In this document: piece after piece, positions 32,645-41,569 of the stretch
How the letters are laid out: each line of letters begins with the position of its first letter
How positions within the stretch are numbered: position 1 is the first letter of the stretch
Source: Billgrantia pellis
GTDB lineage: Bacteria > Pseudomonadota > Gammaproteobacteria > Pseudomonadales > Halomonadaceae
Direction of reading: 5' to 3'
NCBI RefSeq assembly: GCF_008297955.1
Contig: NZ_VTPY01000001.1
Coordinates: 620,001 to 684,000 of the forward strand
Length of the DNA stretch: 64,000 nucleotides
Translations under genes and position numbers: made by a program
Notes under the pieces: model-generated
The model's input: only the letters and a program-made list of their open reading frames with translations
Told to the model about the DNA's origin: nothing
The model's database searches: none

Positions 32645-34508
32645 CGGGACCCAGGCCATTGCGGCCTGGCAGCAGCAGGTGCAGGGCGTTCAGGGCTGGC
32701 TCGCGCGGCACTGTGAGCAGGCGCCGCGCCCGGAAGGGGCCCGCGTGACCCAGGGTGTGGTGCTTTGGCGTCAGAGCGAGCGGTGGCAGCCCGTTGCGCT
32801 GTGGCCCGGCCAGCCGGATGGCGCTGCACTGCTTTCGCTCAGCGAGGAGGTGCGGGACGCGGGGCGGGGACTGGTGAGCCAGCTTGGCGAGGACAGCCTG
32901 GGCATCGGTTATCCGGTGCGAGACCTGACCACCGACGAAGCCGATGGCGCCTTGCTGGGAGCGGTGGCGTTGCGTGTCATGTTGCCTGAGGCCCTGCGGG
33001 GCCGCGATAGCGCCGTGCAGACAGCCCTGTTGCCGCTGATGCAGCGTCTCGAGGATGGCGTCGCGACCCTCGAACGCGACGTACTGCAGCGTTCGTATCG
33101 TAGCGGACGGCAGCTCCAGGATCGGCTTTCCCAGCACCTCTCTCTGCTTGCGGCAGTGCTCGCCGAGCCGCGTTTTGCCTCCGCTGCCATGCAGCTCGTC
33201 TCGCGCTTGGCCAGCCACTTCGAAGCGGAGCGGGTCAGCCTGGGTTGGCGGCGCGGTTCTCGTACGCGAGTCGAGCAGATCTCTCACAGCGCTCAGTTCA
33301 ATCGCAAGATGAATCGCATCCGCGCCACGGAAACTGCCATGGACGAGGCGTTGGACCAGCGCATCAGCGCCGTGTGGCCGGCTCCCGCCGGGCCGGGGTG
33401 GGAGCACCGTGTGGTGCGCGCCCAGGCGGCGCTGGGCGGCATGACGGGGCTGACTTCGGTTATCAGCTTGCCGCTGCTGGATGGAGCGGAGCCCCTCGGC
33501 GCCGTCACCCTGGAGCGCGACATGCCCTTCGATGCCGAAGAGGTGGCGGCACTGGAGAGCTTGCTGGCACTGTGCGCCCGGGCCCTCGAAGAGAAGCGGC
33601 GCAACGACAGGGCGCTGCCGCTCAAGGTGGCGGTGGCCACGTCGGAGCAGTTGGGGCGGCTGTTCGGCCCGGGGTTCCTGGGCTACAAGCTGACCGGGTT
33701 GTTACTGTCAGGGGGACTGGCTTTCTCCTGGGTGGCCACGGGGGTCGAGCGTATCGCCGCCGATGCGATACTCGAGAGCCGCGAGCAACGGGTAATGACG
33801 GCTCCGTTTCGCGGCTATATCGACGCGGCTCTGGTGCGACCCGGCGATAGGGTCGAGGCCGGCCAACCCCTGGCCGACATGGAGACCCGCGATCTGTTGC
33901 TCGAGCGCCTGCAGTGGCAGAGCGAGCTGGCCAAGTTCGAGCGCCAGGAACAGGAGATGCGGGCGCGGGGCGACCGTGCCGGCGTGAATGTATTGGCGGC
34001 GCAGCGCGATCAGGCCCAGGCCAGGCTGGCGCTGGTGGATTCCCGGCTGGAACGGGCTAGGCTATTGGCGCCATTTGCCGGCGTGGTGGTCAGCGGCGAT
34101 CTCATCCAGCGACTGGGAGGTGTCGTGGAGCAGGGCGAGGAGCTGTTCCGGGTTTCGCCGCTGGACGACTTCCGTCTCGAACTGGAAGTGCCGGAGCGTC
34201 GCATCGATGACGTCAGGGTAGGACAGCGGGGCGAACTGGTGCTGGCGGCGATGACCGGCGAACGGTTGCCCTTCGTCATCGAACGGCTCACACCGCAGAC
34301 CCGCAGCAGTGACGGCAGCACTCGCTTCGTCGTCGAGGCAAGCCTGGTGCGCGACGCCGAGGGCATCGATGGCGCCGCGCGACGAGAGTTGCGTCCGGGG
34401 CTGCAGGGCGTGGCCAGGATAGAGACCGGCGAGAACAAGCTGATCGTCATCTGGACGCGGGAGCTGGTGGACTGGCTGCGCCTGACGCTATGGCGTTGGT
34501 GGGGCTGA
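32628..34508 (+). CDS. GAF-like domain protein with membrane anchor and HlyD-type periplasmic adaptor
   Basis: 626 residues, overlapping the previous gene by 17 bases. Residues about 1-335 are cytoplasmic. They include a GAF-like segment (about 170-330) with HFEAERVSLGWRRGS, TSVISLPLLDGAEPLGAVTL and DAEEVAALESLLALCARALE. One membrane helix follows (352-372, YKLTGLLLSGGLAFSWVATG). The periplasmic part is an HlyD/RND adaptor: MTAPFRGYIDAALVRPGDRV (lipoyl-like half, from about 389), a short helical hairpin, then LLAPFAGVVVSGDL and beta-barrel strands. Fusing a GAF-type sensor to a membrane-fusion protein is unusual and suggests that a cytoplasmic signal or partner controls channel assembly. Confidence 0.88.
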   Translation: MQLGDSGTQAIAAWQQQVQGVQGWLARHCEQAPRPEGARVTQGVVLWRQSERWQPVALWPGQPDGAALLSLSEEVRDAGRGLVSQLGEDSLGIGYPVRDLTTDEADGALLGAVALRVMLPEALRGRDSAVQTALLPLMQRLEDGVATLERDVLQRSYRSGRQLQDRLSQHLSLLAAVLAEPRFASAAMQLVSRLASHFEAERVSLGWRRGSRTRVEQISHSAQFNRKMNRIRATETAMDEALDQRISAVWPAPAGPGWEHRVVRAQAALGGMTGLTSVISLPLLDGAEPLGAVTLERDMPFDAEEVAALESLLALCARALEEKRRNDRALPLKVAVATSEQLGRLFGPGFLGYKLTGLLLSGGLAFSWVATGVERIAADAILESREQRVMTAPFRGYIDAALVRPGDRVEAGQPLADMETRDLLLERLQWQSELAKFERQEQEMRARGDRAGVNVLAAQRDQAQARLALVDSRLERARLLAPFAGVVVSGDLIQRLGGVVEQGEELFRVSPLDDFRLELEVPERRIDDVRVGQRGELVLAAMTGERLPFVIERLTPQTRSSDGSTRFVVEASLVRDAEGIDGAARRELRPGLQGVARIETGENKLIVIWTRELVDWLRLTLWRWWG

Positions 34509-34511
34509 GGC

Positions 34512-36671
34512 GTGGCCGGCCCGCTCTTCAGCCAGCATTGGCATCGGGTGGCCGACCTGCGCCTGCGGCTGCGCCACCATGCCAGCCTGCATCGTCACGA
34601 ATATCGCGGCGAGCCGTGGTACGTGCTGTACGATACCCTCACCGGTCAGGTTCACCGCTTCACGCCGGAGGCGTATCAGATCGTCGGTCGGCTGGACGGC
34701 AAGCGCAGTCTGAGCGAGATATGGGACCAGGTGAGCGCCTCGCTGGGCGATGCCATGCCGACCCAGCAGGAGCTGATCGCTCTGATCGGAAGGCTGCACG
34801 GGGCCAACGTGCTATCGGGCTACGGTGACATCGATATCGACGAGCTCTCCCGTCGCCAGACGAAGCAGAAGCGGGGCAAGTGGCTGCAACTGGTGCGCTC
34901 GCCTCTGGGCATTCGCATCCCGCTGCTCGACCCTGAGCGTTTCATTGCCACCAGCTACCCGCTGGTCAGGCCTTTCATCAGCCCGCTGGGAGGGGCGCTG
35001 TGGTTGGCGACGCTGCTGTTGGCGCTGGTGGCGGCGGGGGTGCACTGGCAGCCGCTTACCGACAACCTGGCCGATCGGGTATTCGGCATCGGCAACCTGT
35101 TGATGCTGGCCCTCATCTATCCGCTGATCAAGGCGCTGCACGAGCTGGGCCACGCCTGGGCGACCAAGGATGCCGGGGGCGAGGTGCATGAGGTCGGCGT
35201 GATGCTGCTGGTGTTCTTTCCGGTGCCTTATGTGGATGCCAGCGCTGCGGCCGCCTGCCCCGACAAGTCGAGCCGCATGCTGGTGGGGGCGGCCGGCATC
35301 ATGGTCGAGCTGTTTCTGGCATCGCTGGCGATGCTGGTATGGGCGGTGGCCGAACCGGGCCTGCTGCGGGCAGTGGCGTTCAACGTGATGCTGATTGCGG
35401 GGGTGTCGACGCTGCTGTTCAACGGCAATCCATTGCTGCGCTTCGATGCCTATTACGTGCTGGCGGATTACCTGGAAATTCCCAATCTCTTCAATCGCGC
35501 CAATCAGCAGTTGACCTACGCGGTCAAGCGTTACCTGCTGGGCCGGCGCGACGTGACCAGTCAGGCGCGCTCCAGGCGCGAGGCTTGCTGGATGACCGGC
35601 TATGCGCTGGCGTCGTTCGGCTATCGCCTGGTGATCATGGTGGCGATTGCCACGTTCGTGGCCACGAAATATCTCTTTGTCGGCGTCATCCTGGCCCTAT
35701 GGTCGGTGACCATGACGCTGCTGTTACCTCTCTTCAAGCTGCTGAAGGCGATGACGGTGGATGACGCTCTACAAGGCTCGCGGGGGCGCGCGTGGGGCTG
35801 GTTGGTTGCCGGTCTGACAGCGGTGGCGCTGCTGTTGTTCATGGTGCCGATGCCATACGCTACCCAGGTGCACGGGGTCATAGACAGCCGTGAACCGGCG
35901 CAGGTGCGCGTTGGCGTCAGTGGCGAACTCGTCGAGCTGTGGGTGGAAGACGGCCAGCCGGTGGAGGCGGGAGACCCACTGATGCAGATTTCTGCCCCTG
36001 AGTTGGGCGCCGAGGTGCAGATGCTCGAGGCGCGTCGGCGCGAGATTGAGCAGGAGTTGGTGGCAAGCGTCCGCGATACGCAGGCGGCTTCCATCCTGCG
36101 TGAGACGCTGGTGCCGGTAGTGCGACAGCTCGACGACGCCCGGGAACGGGCTGATGCCACGGTATTGACCAGCCCGCATTCCGGCCTGCTACTGATGCCG
36201 GATGGCACACCGCCACTGGGCAGCTACCTGCAACGTGGCGCTGCCGTAGGCGTCGTGGTGCGACCCGAGGACCTGCGCATCCGTACCCTGTTACCAGCTC
36301 ATCAGGTCGAACGGGTACGCAACGATACCCGCCAGGTGCGCCTGCGCCTGCCCGGTCATGAGCGGGACGCGGCCGGTAGCCTGCTGTGGGTATCGCCCAG
36401 CTCCGATCATGCAATTCCCAGTCCAGCGCTGAGCGTCGAGGGCGGTGGACAGGTGGCGGTCGACCCCACTGCGAGAGCCGACGACGGTTCGCCGAAGGCG
36501 TTTCGCCGTCATTACCTGGCGGATTTCGATGCAGGCGAGCTCCTGGGTAACGGCTCGTCATTGCATCTGGGCGGAGGGGTACACGTTCGCATCGAGCATG
36601 CTCCGGAGCCGCTGGGTTACCGGCTGTGGCGTGACCTGCGCCGCTCGTTCTTGAGGCTTTTCGAGCTGTGA
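34512..36671 (+). CDS. PqqD-like/M50 metalloprotease/HlyD fusion membrane protein
   Basis: 719 residues starting at GTG 34512, three bases after the previous stop. Residues 25-105 resemble a PqqD-type peptide-binding domain (YVLYDTLTGQVHRFTPEAYQ, then WDQVSASLGDAMPTQQELI). Membrane segments start near 160. The zinc-protease motif HELGH is at 210-214, with the second M50 signature NPLLRFDAYY at 306-315, so the active site looks intact. More helices follow to about 450. The periplasmic C-terminus from about 455 is HlyD-like (VRVGVSGELVELWVEDGQPV, a short hairpin, SPHSGLLLMPDG). The family is known from RiPP and bacteriocin export loci. It may clip or bind the LEPR-XLL leader and pass the chain to the duct (inference). 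Confidence 0.9.
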   Translation: MAGPLFSQHWHRVADLRLRLRHHASLHRHEYRGEPWYVLYDTLTGQVHRFTPEAYQIVGRLDGKRSLSEIWDQVSASLGDAMPTQQELIALIGRLHGANVLSGYGDIDIDELSRRQTKQKRGKWLQLVRSPLGIRIPLLDPERFIATSYPLVRPFISPLGGALWLATLLLALVAAGVHWQPLTDNLADRVFGIGNLLMLALIYPLIKALHELGHAWATKDAGGEVHEVGVMLLVFFPVPYVDASAAAACPDKSSRMLVGAAGIMVELFLASLAMLVWAVAEPGLLRAVAFNVMLIAGVSTLLFNGNPLLRFDAYYVLADYLEIPNLFNRANQQLTYAVKRYLLGRRDVTSQARSRREACWMTGYALASFGYRLVIMVAIATFVATKYLFVGVILALWSVTMTLLLPLFKLLKAMTVDDALQGSRGRAWGWLVAGLTAVALLLFMVPMPYATQVHGVIDSREPAQVRVGVSGELVELWVEDGQPVEAGDPLMQISAPELGAEVQMLEARRREIEQELVASVRDTQAASILRETLVPVVRQLDDARERADATVLTSPHSGLLLMPDGTPPLGSYLQRGAAVGVVVRPEDLRIRTLLPAHQVERVRNDTRQVRLRLPGHERDAAGSLLWVSPSSDHAIPSPALSVEGGGQVAVDPTARADDGSPKAFRRHYLADFDAGELLGNGSSLHLGGGVHVRIEHAPEPLGYRLWRDLRRSFLRLFEL

Positions 36672-36681
36672 GTCGTCCGAT

Positions 36682-38622
36682 ATGCCTCTGCTGAAGCTGC
36701 CCGGCGACGTACTGACGCGTCCGGAGCGAACCCTGCTGCCGCCGGGGAGTCTCGAGCGCCCCTGGCATTGGCTGAGGTCGCAGTTGCATCGACCGGCGTC
36801 GATACGCAGGCTTGAGCTGCGCTTGCAGCTGCCGGGCATACGCCGGCATGCCGTCCGCTTGGCATCACTCGATGCGAAGGCGCTGGCCGATGAGCGCGAT
36901 GGCTTGCGGCTTGCACTGTCACGCCAGGGCGTGACGCCACGGCTGGCTCGGCATGCCTTCGCTCTGGTGCGGGAGGTCTCCCGGCGGGAGCTGGGTATGG
37001 CGCATCATGACGTACAGCTGTTGGGCGGGCTGGCCATGTTGGGGGGAAGAATTGCCGAAATGCATACCGGCGAGGGCAAGACCCTGACGGCGACGCTGCC
37101 GGCGGCAACGGCTGCCTTGGCCGGTATTCCTGTGCATGTAATCACCGTCAACGACTACCTGGCCGCTCGCGACGCGGAGCTGATGATCCCGGTCTACCGC
37201 GCGCTGGGCCTGAGTGTGGCGGCGGTGGTGCATGAGATGCCGCCTCACGAGAGGCGCGCCGCCTACGCTGCCGATGTGGTCTATTGCACCAACAAGGAGC
37301 TGGTCTTCGACTACCTGCGTGACACTCAGCTGTTGGGCCGTCATCGCCATCCGCTGCAGGCCCATGCGGCGCGGCTGGCCGGTGAGCTGCAAGACGAACG
37401 CCTGCTGCTGCGGGGCCTGCATTTCGCCATCGTCGACGAGGCCGACAGCGTGATGCTCGACGAGGCGCGGACGCCGCTGATTCTCTCGGGGCCGGCAGGC
37501 AAGGATGCGCTCGATATCGAGCTGCTCGATCAGACGCTGTCGCTTGCCGGTGAGTTCGAGGAGGATACGCACTTCGTGCGTGAGAGCGGGCAGATCCATC
37601 TTACCGAGCGTGGCCGGGAGCGGCTGACCGAGCGGGCCCAGGTCTTGGGAGGTGGTGGCTGGGTCGGGCGCTCACGGCGAGAGTGGCTGGTTCAACAGGC
37701 GCTGGTGGCGCGCCACCATTTCCAGCGTGATCACCATTATCTGGTGCGTGACGGCAAGGTGCAGATCATCGATGAGCACACCGGCCGGGTGATGGCGGAC
37801 CGCAGCTGGGAGAAGGGCTTGCAGCAGATGATCGAGCGACTCGAAGGCTGCGAGCCGAGTGAGCCCAACGTGACGCTGGCGCGACTTACCTACCAGCGCT
37901 TCTTTCGCCGCTATCACCATCTTTCCGGTATGACCGGCACGGCACGGGAGGTGCGCGGAGAGTTCTGGCGTACCTATCGCCTGCGGGTGGTGGCGATACC
38001 CCCGCACCGGCCCAGCAGGCGCCAGCACTGGCCGACGGTAGCTCTCGCGCGGCAGGCGGACAAGTGGCAGTGGATTGCCACCCGCGTCCAGGAGATTGCC
38101 GGCCAGGGGAGAGCCGTGCTGGTGACCACGGTCAACCTGGCCGATTCCGAAGCGCTGTCGAAGCGGCTCGCCGAGGCCGGCATCGAGCACGCCATGCTCA
38201 ACGCGCGACAGGATGCCGAAGAAGCCGATACGGTGGCCCGTGCCGGCCGTCGAGGGGCCGTGACGGTGGCGACAAGCATGGCGGGACGGGGCACCGACGT
38301 TTCGTTGGATGACGAAGTCAAGGGGGCGGGTGGACTGCATGTCATCGTTGCCGGTCATCACGATGCTTCGCGGGTCGATCGACAAATTGCCGGCCGTTGC
38401 GCGCGTCAGGGGGACCCGGGCAGCGTGGAACTCGTGGTTTGCGAAGAGGATGCCTTGCTCGAGGAACTGACAGGTTGGCAGCGTCGCATCGGGCAGCTTC
38501 CGGCACGTTTGAAGCGAGCCCAGCGGCGGCGTGAGGCACGTCATGCCAGAGAACGTGCACGGCTACTGGAGGCCGACTGGCGAGAAGATGAACAGCTTGG
38601 CTTCAGTGGTAAATCCGAGTGA
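36682..38622 (+). CDS. Accessory SecA-like ATPase, shortened
   Basis: 646 residues against about 900 for housekeeping SecA. Walker A is MHTGEGKT (127-134), then VHVITVNDYLAARDAELM, VVYCTNKELVFDYLRD, the DEAD box FAIVDEADSVMLDEARTPLI (249-268), the preprotein-crosslinking-domain edge YHYLVRDGKVQIIDEHTGRV-like segment near 350-370, LSGMTGTA, and the NBD2 motif QIAGRCARQGDPGS (about 567-580). All motor motifs are therefore present. The C-terminal helical wing and scaffold are reduced, and the zinc-binding Cys/His tail is absent. It starts 10 bases after the M50 gene. The likely role is a dedicated ATPase that drives the giant LEPR-XLL cargo. No SecY2 or Asp-type partners are encoded nearby. Confidence 0.92.
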   Translation: MPLLKLPGDVLTRPERTLLPPGSLERPWHWLRSQLHRPASIRRLELRLQLPGIRRHAVRLASLDAKALADERDGLRLALSRQGVTPRLARHAFALVREVSRRELGMAHHDVQLLGGLAMLGGRIAEMHTGEGKTLTATLPAATAALAGIPVHVITVNDYLAARDAELMIPVYRALGLSVAAVVHEMPPHERRAAYAADVVYCTNKELVFDYLRDTQLLGRHRHPLQAHAARLAGELQDERLLLRGLHFAIVDEADSVMLDEARTPLILSGPAGKDALDIELLDQTLSLAGEFEEDTHFVRESGQIHLTERGRERLTERAQVLGGGGWVGRSRREWLVQQALVARHHFQRDHHYLVRDGKVQIIDEHTGRVMADRSWEKGLQQMIERLEGCEPSEPNVTLARLTYQRFFRRYHHLSGMTGTAREVRGEFWRTYRLRVVAIPPHRPSRRQHWPTVALARQADKWQWIATRVQEIAGQGRAVLVTTVNLADSEALSKRLAEAGIEHAMLNARQDAEEADTVARAGRRGAVTVATSMAGRGTDVSLDDEVKGAGGLHVIVAGHHDASRVDRQIAGRCARQGDPGSVELVVCEEDALLEELTGWQRRIGQLPARLKRAQRRREARHARERARLLEADWREDEQLGFSGKSE

Positions 38623-38672
38623 TGGCATTCAACAACCGAATAGCCGCCTGAGGGCGGTACAGTGGGGAATCC

Positions 38673-39446
38673 ATGAGTCAGCGCTTTCATCGCCGCATTG
38701 TGTTACCGCTGTATCTGATGACGTGTATAGGGGGCGTCGCGCTTCATGTGCACGCACAAGCTCAGGCGCCGGAATACGGCGGTTCCGGGTTCGGCGAGTT
38801 CAGCTGCCTGGTCGAGCCGGGCAGGCAGGCGACGCTGTCGAGCCAGGTGCCGGGCGTGATCGATACCATCCAGGTCGAGCCGGGCGATCGGGTCGACGCC
38901 GGCGATATGTTGTTCACGCTCAGGCGTAACGTTGAGCTGGCAAGCGTGGCACTGGAGCGCGCTCGCGCCGACTATGCCGAACGACGTGTGCAGCGCAACC
39001 AGCGCATGATCGAGCGAGGTATGTTAAGCGAAAGCGAGCGTGACGAGATTGATACGGAAATGCGCCTTGCTCGCATGCAGGTCAACCTTGCCAACGCCCG
39101 CTTGGAGCAGATGACACATCGTGCCCCGTTCGAAGGCCTGATCACTCAGCGCTTGGCTGAGGAAGGGGAATACATCGACGCCACGCCGGTGCTCGAGCTG
39201 GTTCAGCTCGATCCGCTGCGCATCGAGGCGGTCATGCCTTTGAACGCCTACGGCGCGATAGCCGTGGGTGATCAGCTCACGGTAGAGCTGCTAGCGCCGG
39301 TTGAGGAATCGGTCATGGCCCGCGTACGGTGGGTAGATAGCGTGATAGACGCTTCGAGTGGCACGTTTGCCATCGGTCTGATGCTGGATAACGCGGAGGG
39401 AAGCGTGCCGGCAGGCATCAATTGTCGGCTCGGGTCACTCGATTGA
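38673..39446 (+). CDS. Small secreted HlyD/RND-type periplasmic adaptor
   Basis: 257 residues with an N-terminal signal peptide (RRIVLPLYLMTCIGGVALHVHA). The lipoyl-type motif GVIDTIQVEPGDRVDAGDML is followed by a short coiled-coil hairpin (ERARADYAERRVQRNQRMIE), the second lipoyl half APFEGLITQRLAEEGEYI, and a beta-barrel. GGGGA lies just before ATG 38673. It follows the SecA-like gene by 50 bases, with a CCGCC-TGAG-GGCGG hairpin between them. It is the third adaptor of the cluster and lacks its own membrane anchor. It probably completes the periplasmic tunnel between the two anchored adaptors and the TolC-like channel. Confidence 0.88.
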   Translation: MSQRFHRRIVLPLYLMTCIGGVALHVHAQAQAPEYGGSGFGEFSCLVEPGRQATLSSQVPGVIDTIQVEPGDRVDAGDMLFTLRRNVELASVALERARADYAERRVQRNQRMIERGMLSESERDEIDTEMRLARMQVNLANARLEQMTHRAPFEGLITQRLAEEGEYIDATPVLELVQLDPLRIEAVMPLNAYGAIAVGDQLTVELLAPVEESVMARVRWVDSVIDASSGTFAIGLMLDNAEGSVPAGINCRLGSLD

Positions 39447-39708
39447 GCGATGGCCTTGTGCAGCGTGAACGCGACTCATGGCACAAAGCCGGGCGAGATA
39501 AAGCCTGTTGCCGCATCGGCAGTTGTGCCAAGCCTGTTTAGAGGACCAATGGTTCACCCAAGATATCGAGCCCTGTGCTCAACTTGGCTTCGATGGCCTG
39601 GTCAATGGCCAGCAGGCGGGCATCCTGCGAAGGGCCGGCGAGTGCTGGCTGGTCCACGGGCCTTGCCCATCAGGCTGGGTAACTGAAGCCTGTGCCAGCC
39701 TCGCTCGG

Positions 39709-40989
39709 TTAGTTCGCCGTGCCCGCCCGCTGTACGAGCAGTTTGTCGATGCGCCGCCCGTCCATATCGACGACCTCGATGCGCCACCCCTCGACCGTGA
39801 TGGCTTGCCCCACCTGGGGGAGTTCTGCCGTGCGGTGCAGCACGAGCCCTGCCACCGTCTCGTAGTCGGCGTCGTTCAACGAGGCGATGCCGATACGGTC
39901 GGCGAACTCATCGACCGGCATCCAGCCTGCCACCAGCAGCGAGCCGTCGACTCGCTCGACGAGCTTGGGTTCCTCCGTTTCCGGCTCGTCGAACGTGCCG
40001 ATGATGGCCTCGAGGATGTCATTGGGCGTGATAATGCCTTCGAAGTTGCCGTACTCGTCGTAAACCAGAAGCATGTGGCCGGGGGCTGACTTGAGCTGCT
40101 CGATGACTTGCATGGCGGGAAGGGCGTCGTTGATGACCGGGGCATGGCGTGCCAGCCTCGGCGCGTCGAAATTCGTCCCCGTGGCTTCCAGAAGGTCGAG
40201 GCTATGCAGAACCCCGATGATGTCATCCTGGCCGTGACCGCGCAGCGGCAGGCGTGAGCGGCCAGAGGCCTTGAACCGCGCCAGGGTCTCCGCGAGGGAT
40301 TCCCCCGTCTCGGCGAGCATGACCTCGGGGCGTGGTGTCATCAACCCTCGCGCGGAACGGTCGGCGATACGCATGACACCGGCGATCATCTCGGTCTCAC
40401 CCTTCTTGATGGCCCCAGCGCTTTCCGCTTCGGCGATCAGCAGCCGAATTTCCTCATCGCTGACGGCGTCGTCCCGCTTGCCCGGCTGGCCGAGCAGCAG
40501 AAGAAGGAGCTTCCCGGATCGATCCAGTAACCACACCAGCGGCAGGGCGGCCCGAGACAGCAGCGACATGGTCGGCGCGACGCGCAAAGCCACCGCTTCG
40601 GGATCGGCAAGTGCGATCTGCTTGGGCACCAGCTCGCCGATGATCAGCGATAGGTAGGTGATGGCGACCACGACGAGGCCAACGCCCAGCGGTTCGGCAA
40701 GTGTTGCCGGGACACCCATTTCCGGCAGCGCCTCGGCCAGCCGTACGCCAAGCGTAGCCCCCGAGAAGGCACCGGAGAGGATGCCGACCAGGGTGATGCC
40801 AATCTGCACCGTCGAGAGAAAGCGGCCGGGATCGTTGGCCAGGGCGAGTGCGGTTTTCGCACCGCGCGAGCCCTGCTCGGCACGTGCCTTGAGTCGTATC
40901 GTCCGGGAGGAAATGATGGCCAGTTCGGACATGGCGAGTAGCCCGTTGAGCACGATCAGGGCGAAAACGATGAGAAGGTCGGTGAACAT
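39709..40989 (-). CDS. CorC/CNNM-type (hemolysin-family) transporter
   Basis: 426 residues from ATG 40989; the frame extends further upstream, but only through the amidase remnant and leader DNA. An N-terminal DUF21/CNNM membrane domain (FTDLLIVFALIVLNGLLAMS, then AITYLSLIIGELVPKQIALA) precedes paired CBS domains (GLMTPRPEVMLAETGESL and MLLVYDEYGNFEGIITPNDI). The C-terminal CorC_HlyC domain contains LVAGWMPVDEFADRIG. Family members affect Mg2+/Co2+ export; despite the hemolysin name they are not toxins. It is convergent with the giant-protein operon, 262 bases away, and that gap holds no convincing gene. Confidence 0.92.
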   Translation of the reverse strand: MFTDLLIVFALIVLNGLLAMSELAIISSRTIRLKARAEQGSRGAKTALALANDPGRFLSTVQIGITLVGILSGAFSGATLGVRLAEALPEMGVPATLAEPLGVGLVVVAITYLSLIIGELVPKQIALADPEAVALRVAPTMSLLSRAALPLVWLLDRSGKLLLLLLGQPGKRDDAVSDEEIRLLIAEAESAGAIKKGETEMIAGVMRIADRSARGLMTPRPEVMLAETGESLAETLARFKASGRSRLPLRGHGQDDIIGVLHSLDLLEATGTNFDAPRLARHAPVINDALPAMQVIEQLKSAPGHMLLVYDEYGNFEGIITPNDILEAIIGTFDEPETEEPKLVERVDGSLLVAGWMPVDEFADRIGIASLNDADYETVAGLVLHRTAELPQVGQAITVEGWRIEVVDMDGRRIDKLLVQRAGTAN

Positions 40990-41059
40990 GGCGCTCCGTT
41001 GCGTCAGATCGCAGGCGATGAAGGAGTATCGCACTCGACGAAGCGAAGCGTGAAGGGGG

Positions 41060-41251
41060 AGTGCCGGTGATACCCAAGGCGAACTCCTCCATTCGTGTCG
41101 TGCCGAGTATGATACATCCGGCTTCGCGGAGGGCGCGCATGACACGGCTTTCCCGATCGCCGAGGCACTCCCGCAGAAGGACACTGGAGCCGACATGGAT
41201 GGGCTTGCCCGGGGCGGTACTTAGCAAGCGTGTCGTTGCGAGTTCATGCCT
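41060..41251 (-). pseudogene. Amidase-family remnant
   Basis: A minus-strand frame of about 64 codons reads GKPIHVGSSVLLRECLGD, then RVMRALREAGCIILGTTRME and EFALGITGT. This matches the conserved segment of amidase-signature enzymes (usually ...RLREAGAIILGKTNMxEFA...). Upstream it is closed by a TGA at 41252-41254. Downstream the resemblance stops abruptly before the CorC leader. The catalytic Ser-cisSer-Lys region is absent, so it is a decayed fragment of a gene normally 450-500 codons long. Confidence 0.5.
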
Positions 41252-41254
41252 TCA

Positions 41255-41569
41255 TCACGCTGTAGGGCGTTCCATGGCCTTCTCCAGCAGCGCCGGATGG
41301 CGCGGCAGCAGGCCAACCTTCAGCCCCAACGGGCGGTAGACGCGATTCATCACGGCAACCGACACGTTGCCCTTGCCCTGTTCCATGTCCGATAGCGTGC
41401 GCCGGCTAATACCGACCAGCTCGGCATAGGCCTGCTGCGACAGACCTAGCGTGTCTCGCCGCAGTCGCCTTAGCGCCTCTCCCTCGTTGATCGTTCCCCT
41501 CAGCAGTGCCCGGATCACGTCGAGCAGGGCTCGTTCGCGCTCATCGGGTGTGAGTTGACGGCGCTTCAT
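41255..41569 (-). CDS. HTH antitoxin-type regulator (HipB-like)
   Basis: 104 residues. A Cro/C1-type helix-turn-helix is clear: LGLSQQAYAELVGISRRTLS followed by DMEQGKGNVSVAVMNRVYRP and LGLKVGLLPR, the usual HipB-like ending. It overlaps the end of the hipA-like gene by 4 bases on the same strand, so the two are co-translated. It would neutralise the toxin and autoregulate the operon. The N-terminal 30 residues are extra compared with short HipB proteins. Confidence 0.85.
   Translation of the reverse strand: MKRRQLTPDERERALLDVIRALLRGTINEGEALRRLRRDTLGLSQQAYAELVGISRRTLSDMEQGKGNVSVAVMNRVYRPLGLKVGLLPRHPALLEKAMERPTA

Noticed and set aside
36682..38622. Possibility that this is the housekeeping secA
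   Set aside because: It is about 250 residues short, lacks the zinc-binding tail, has diverged motif flanks and sits inside an export operon rather than a cell-envelope or mutT context.
39447..39708. Possible gene or terminator between the last adaptor and corC
   Set aside because: Only a poor inverted repeat (39453-39461 with 39481-39489) and frames without ribosome sites were found.
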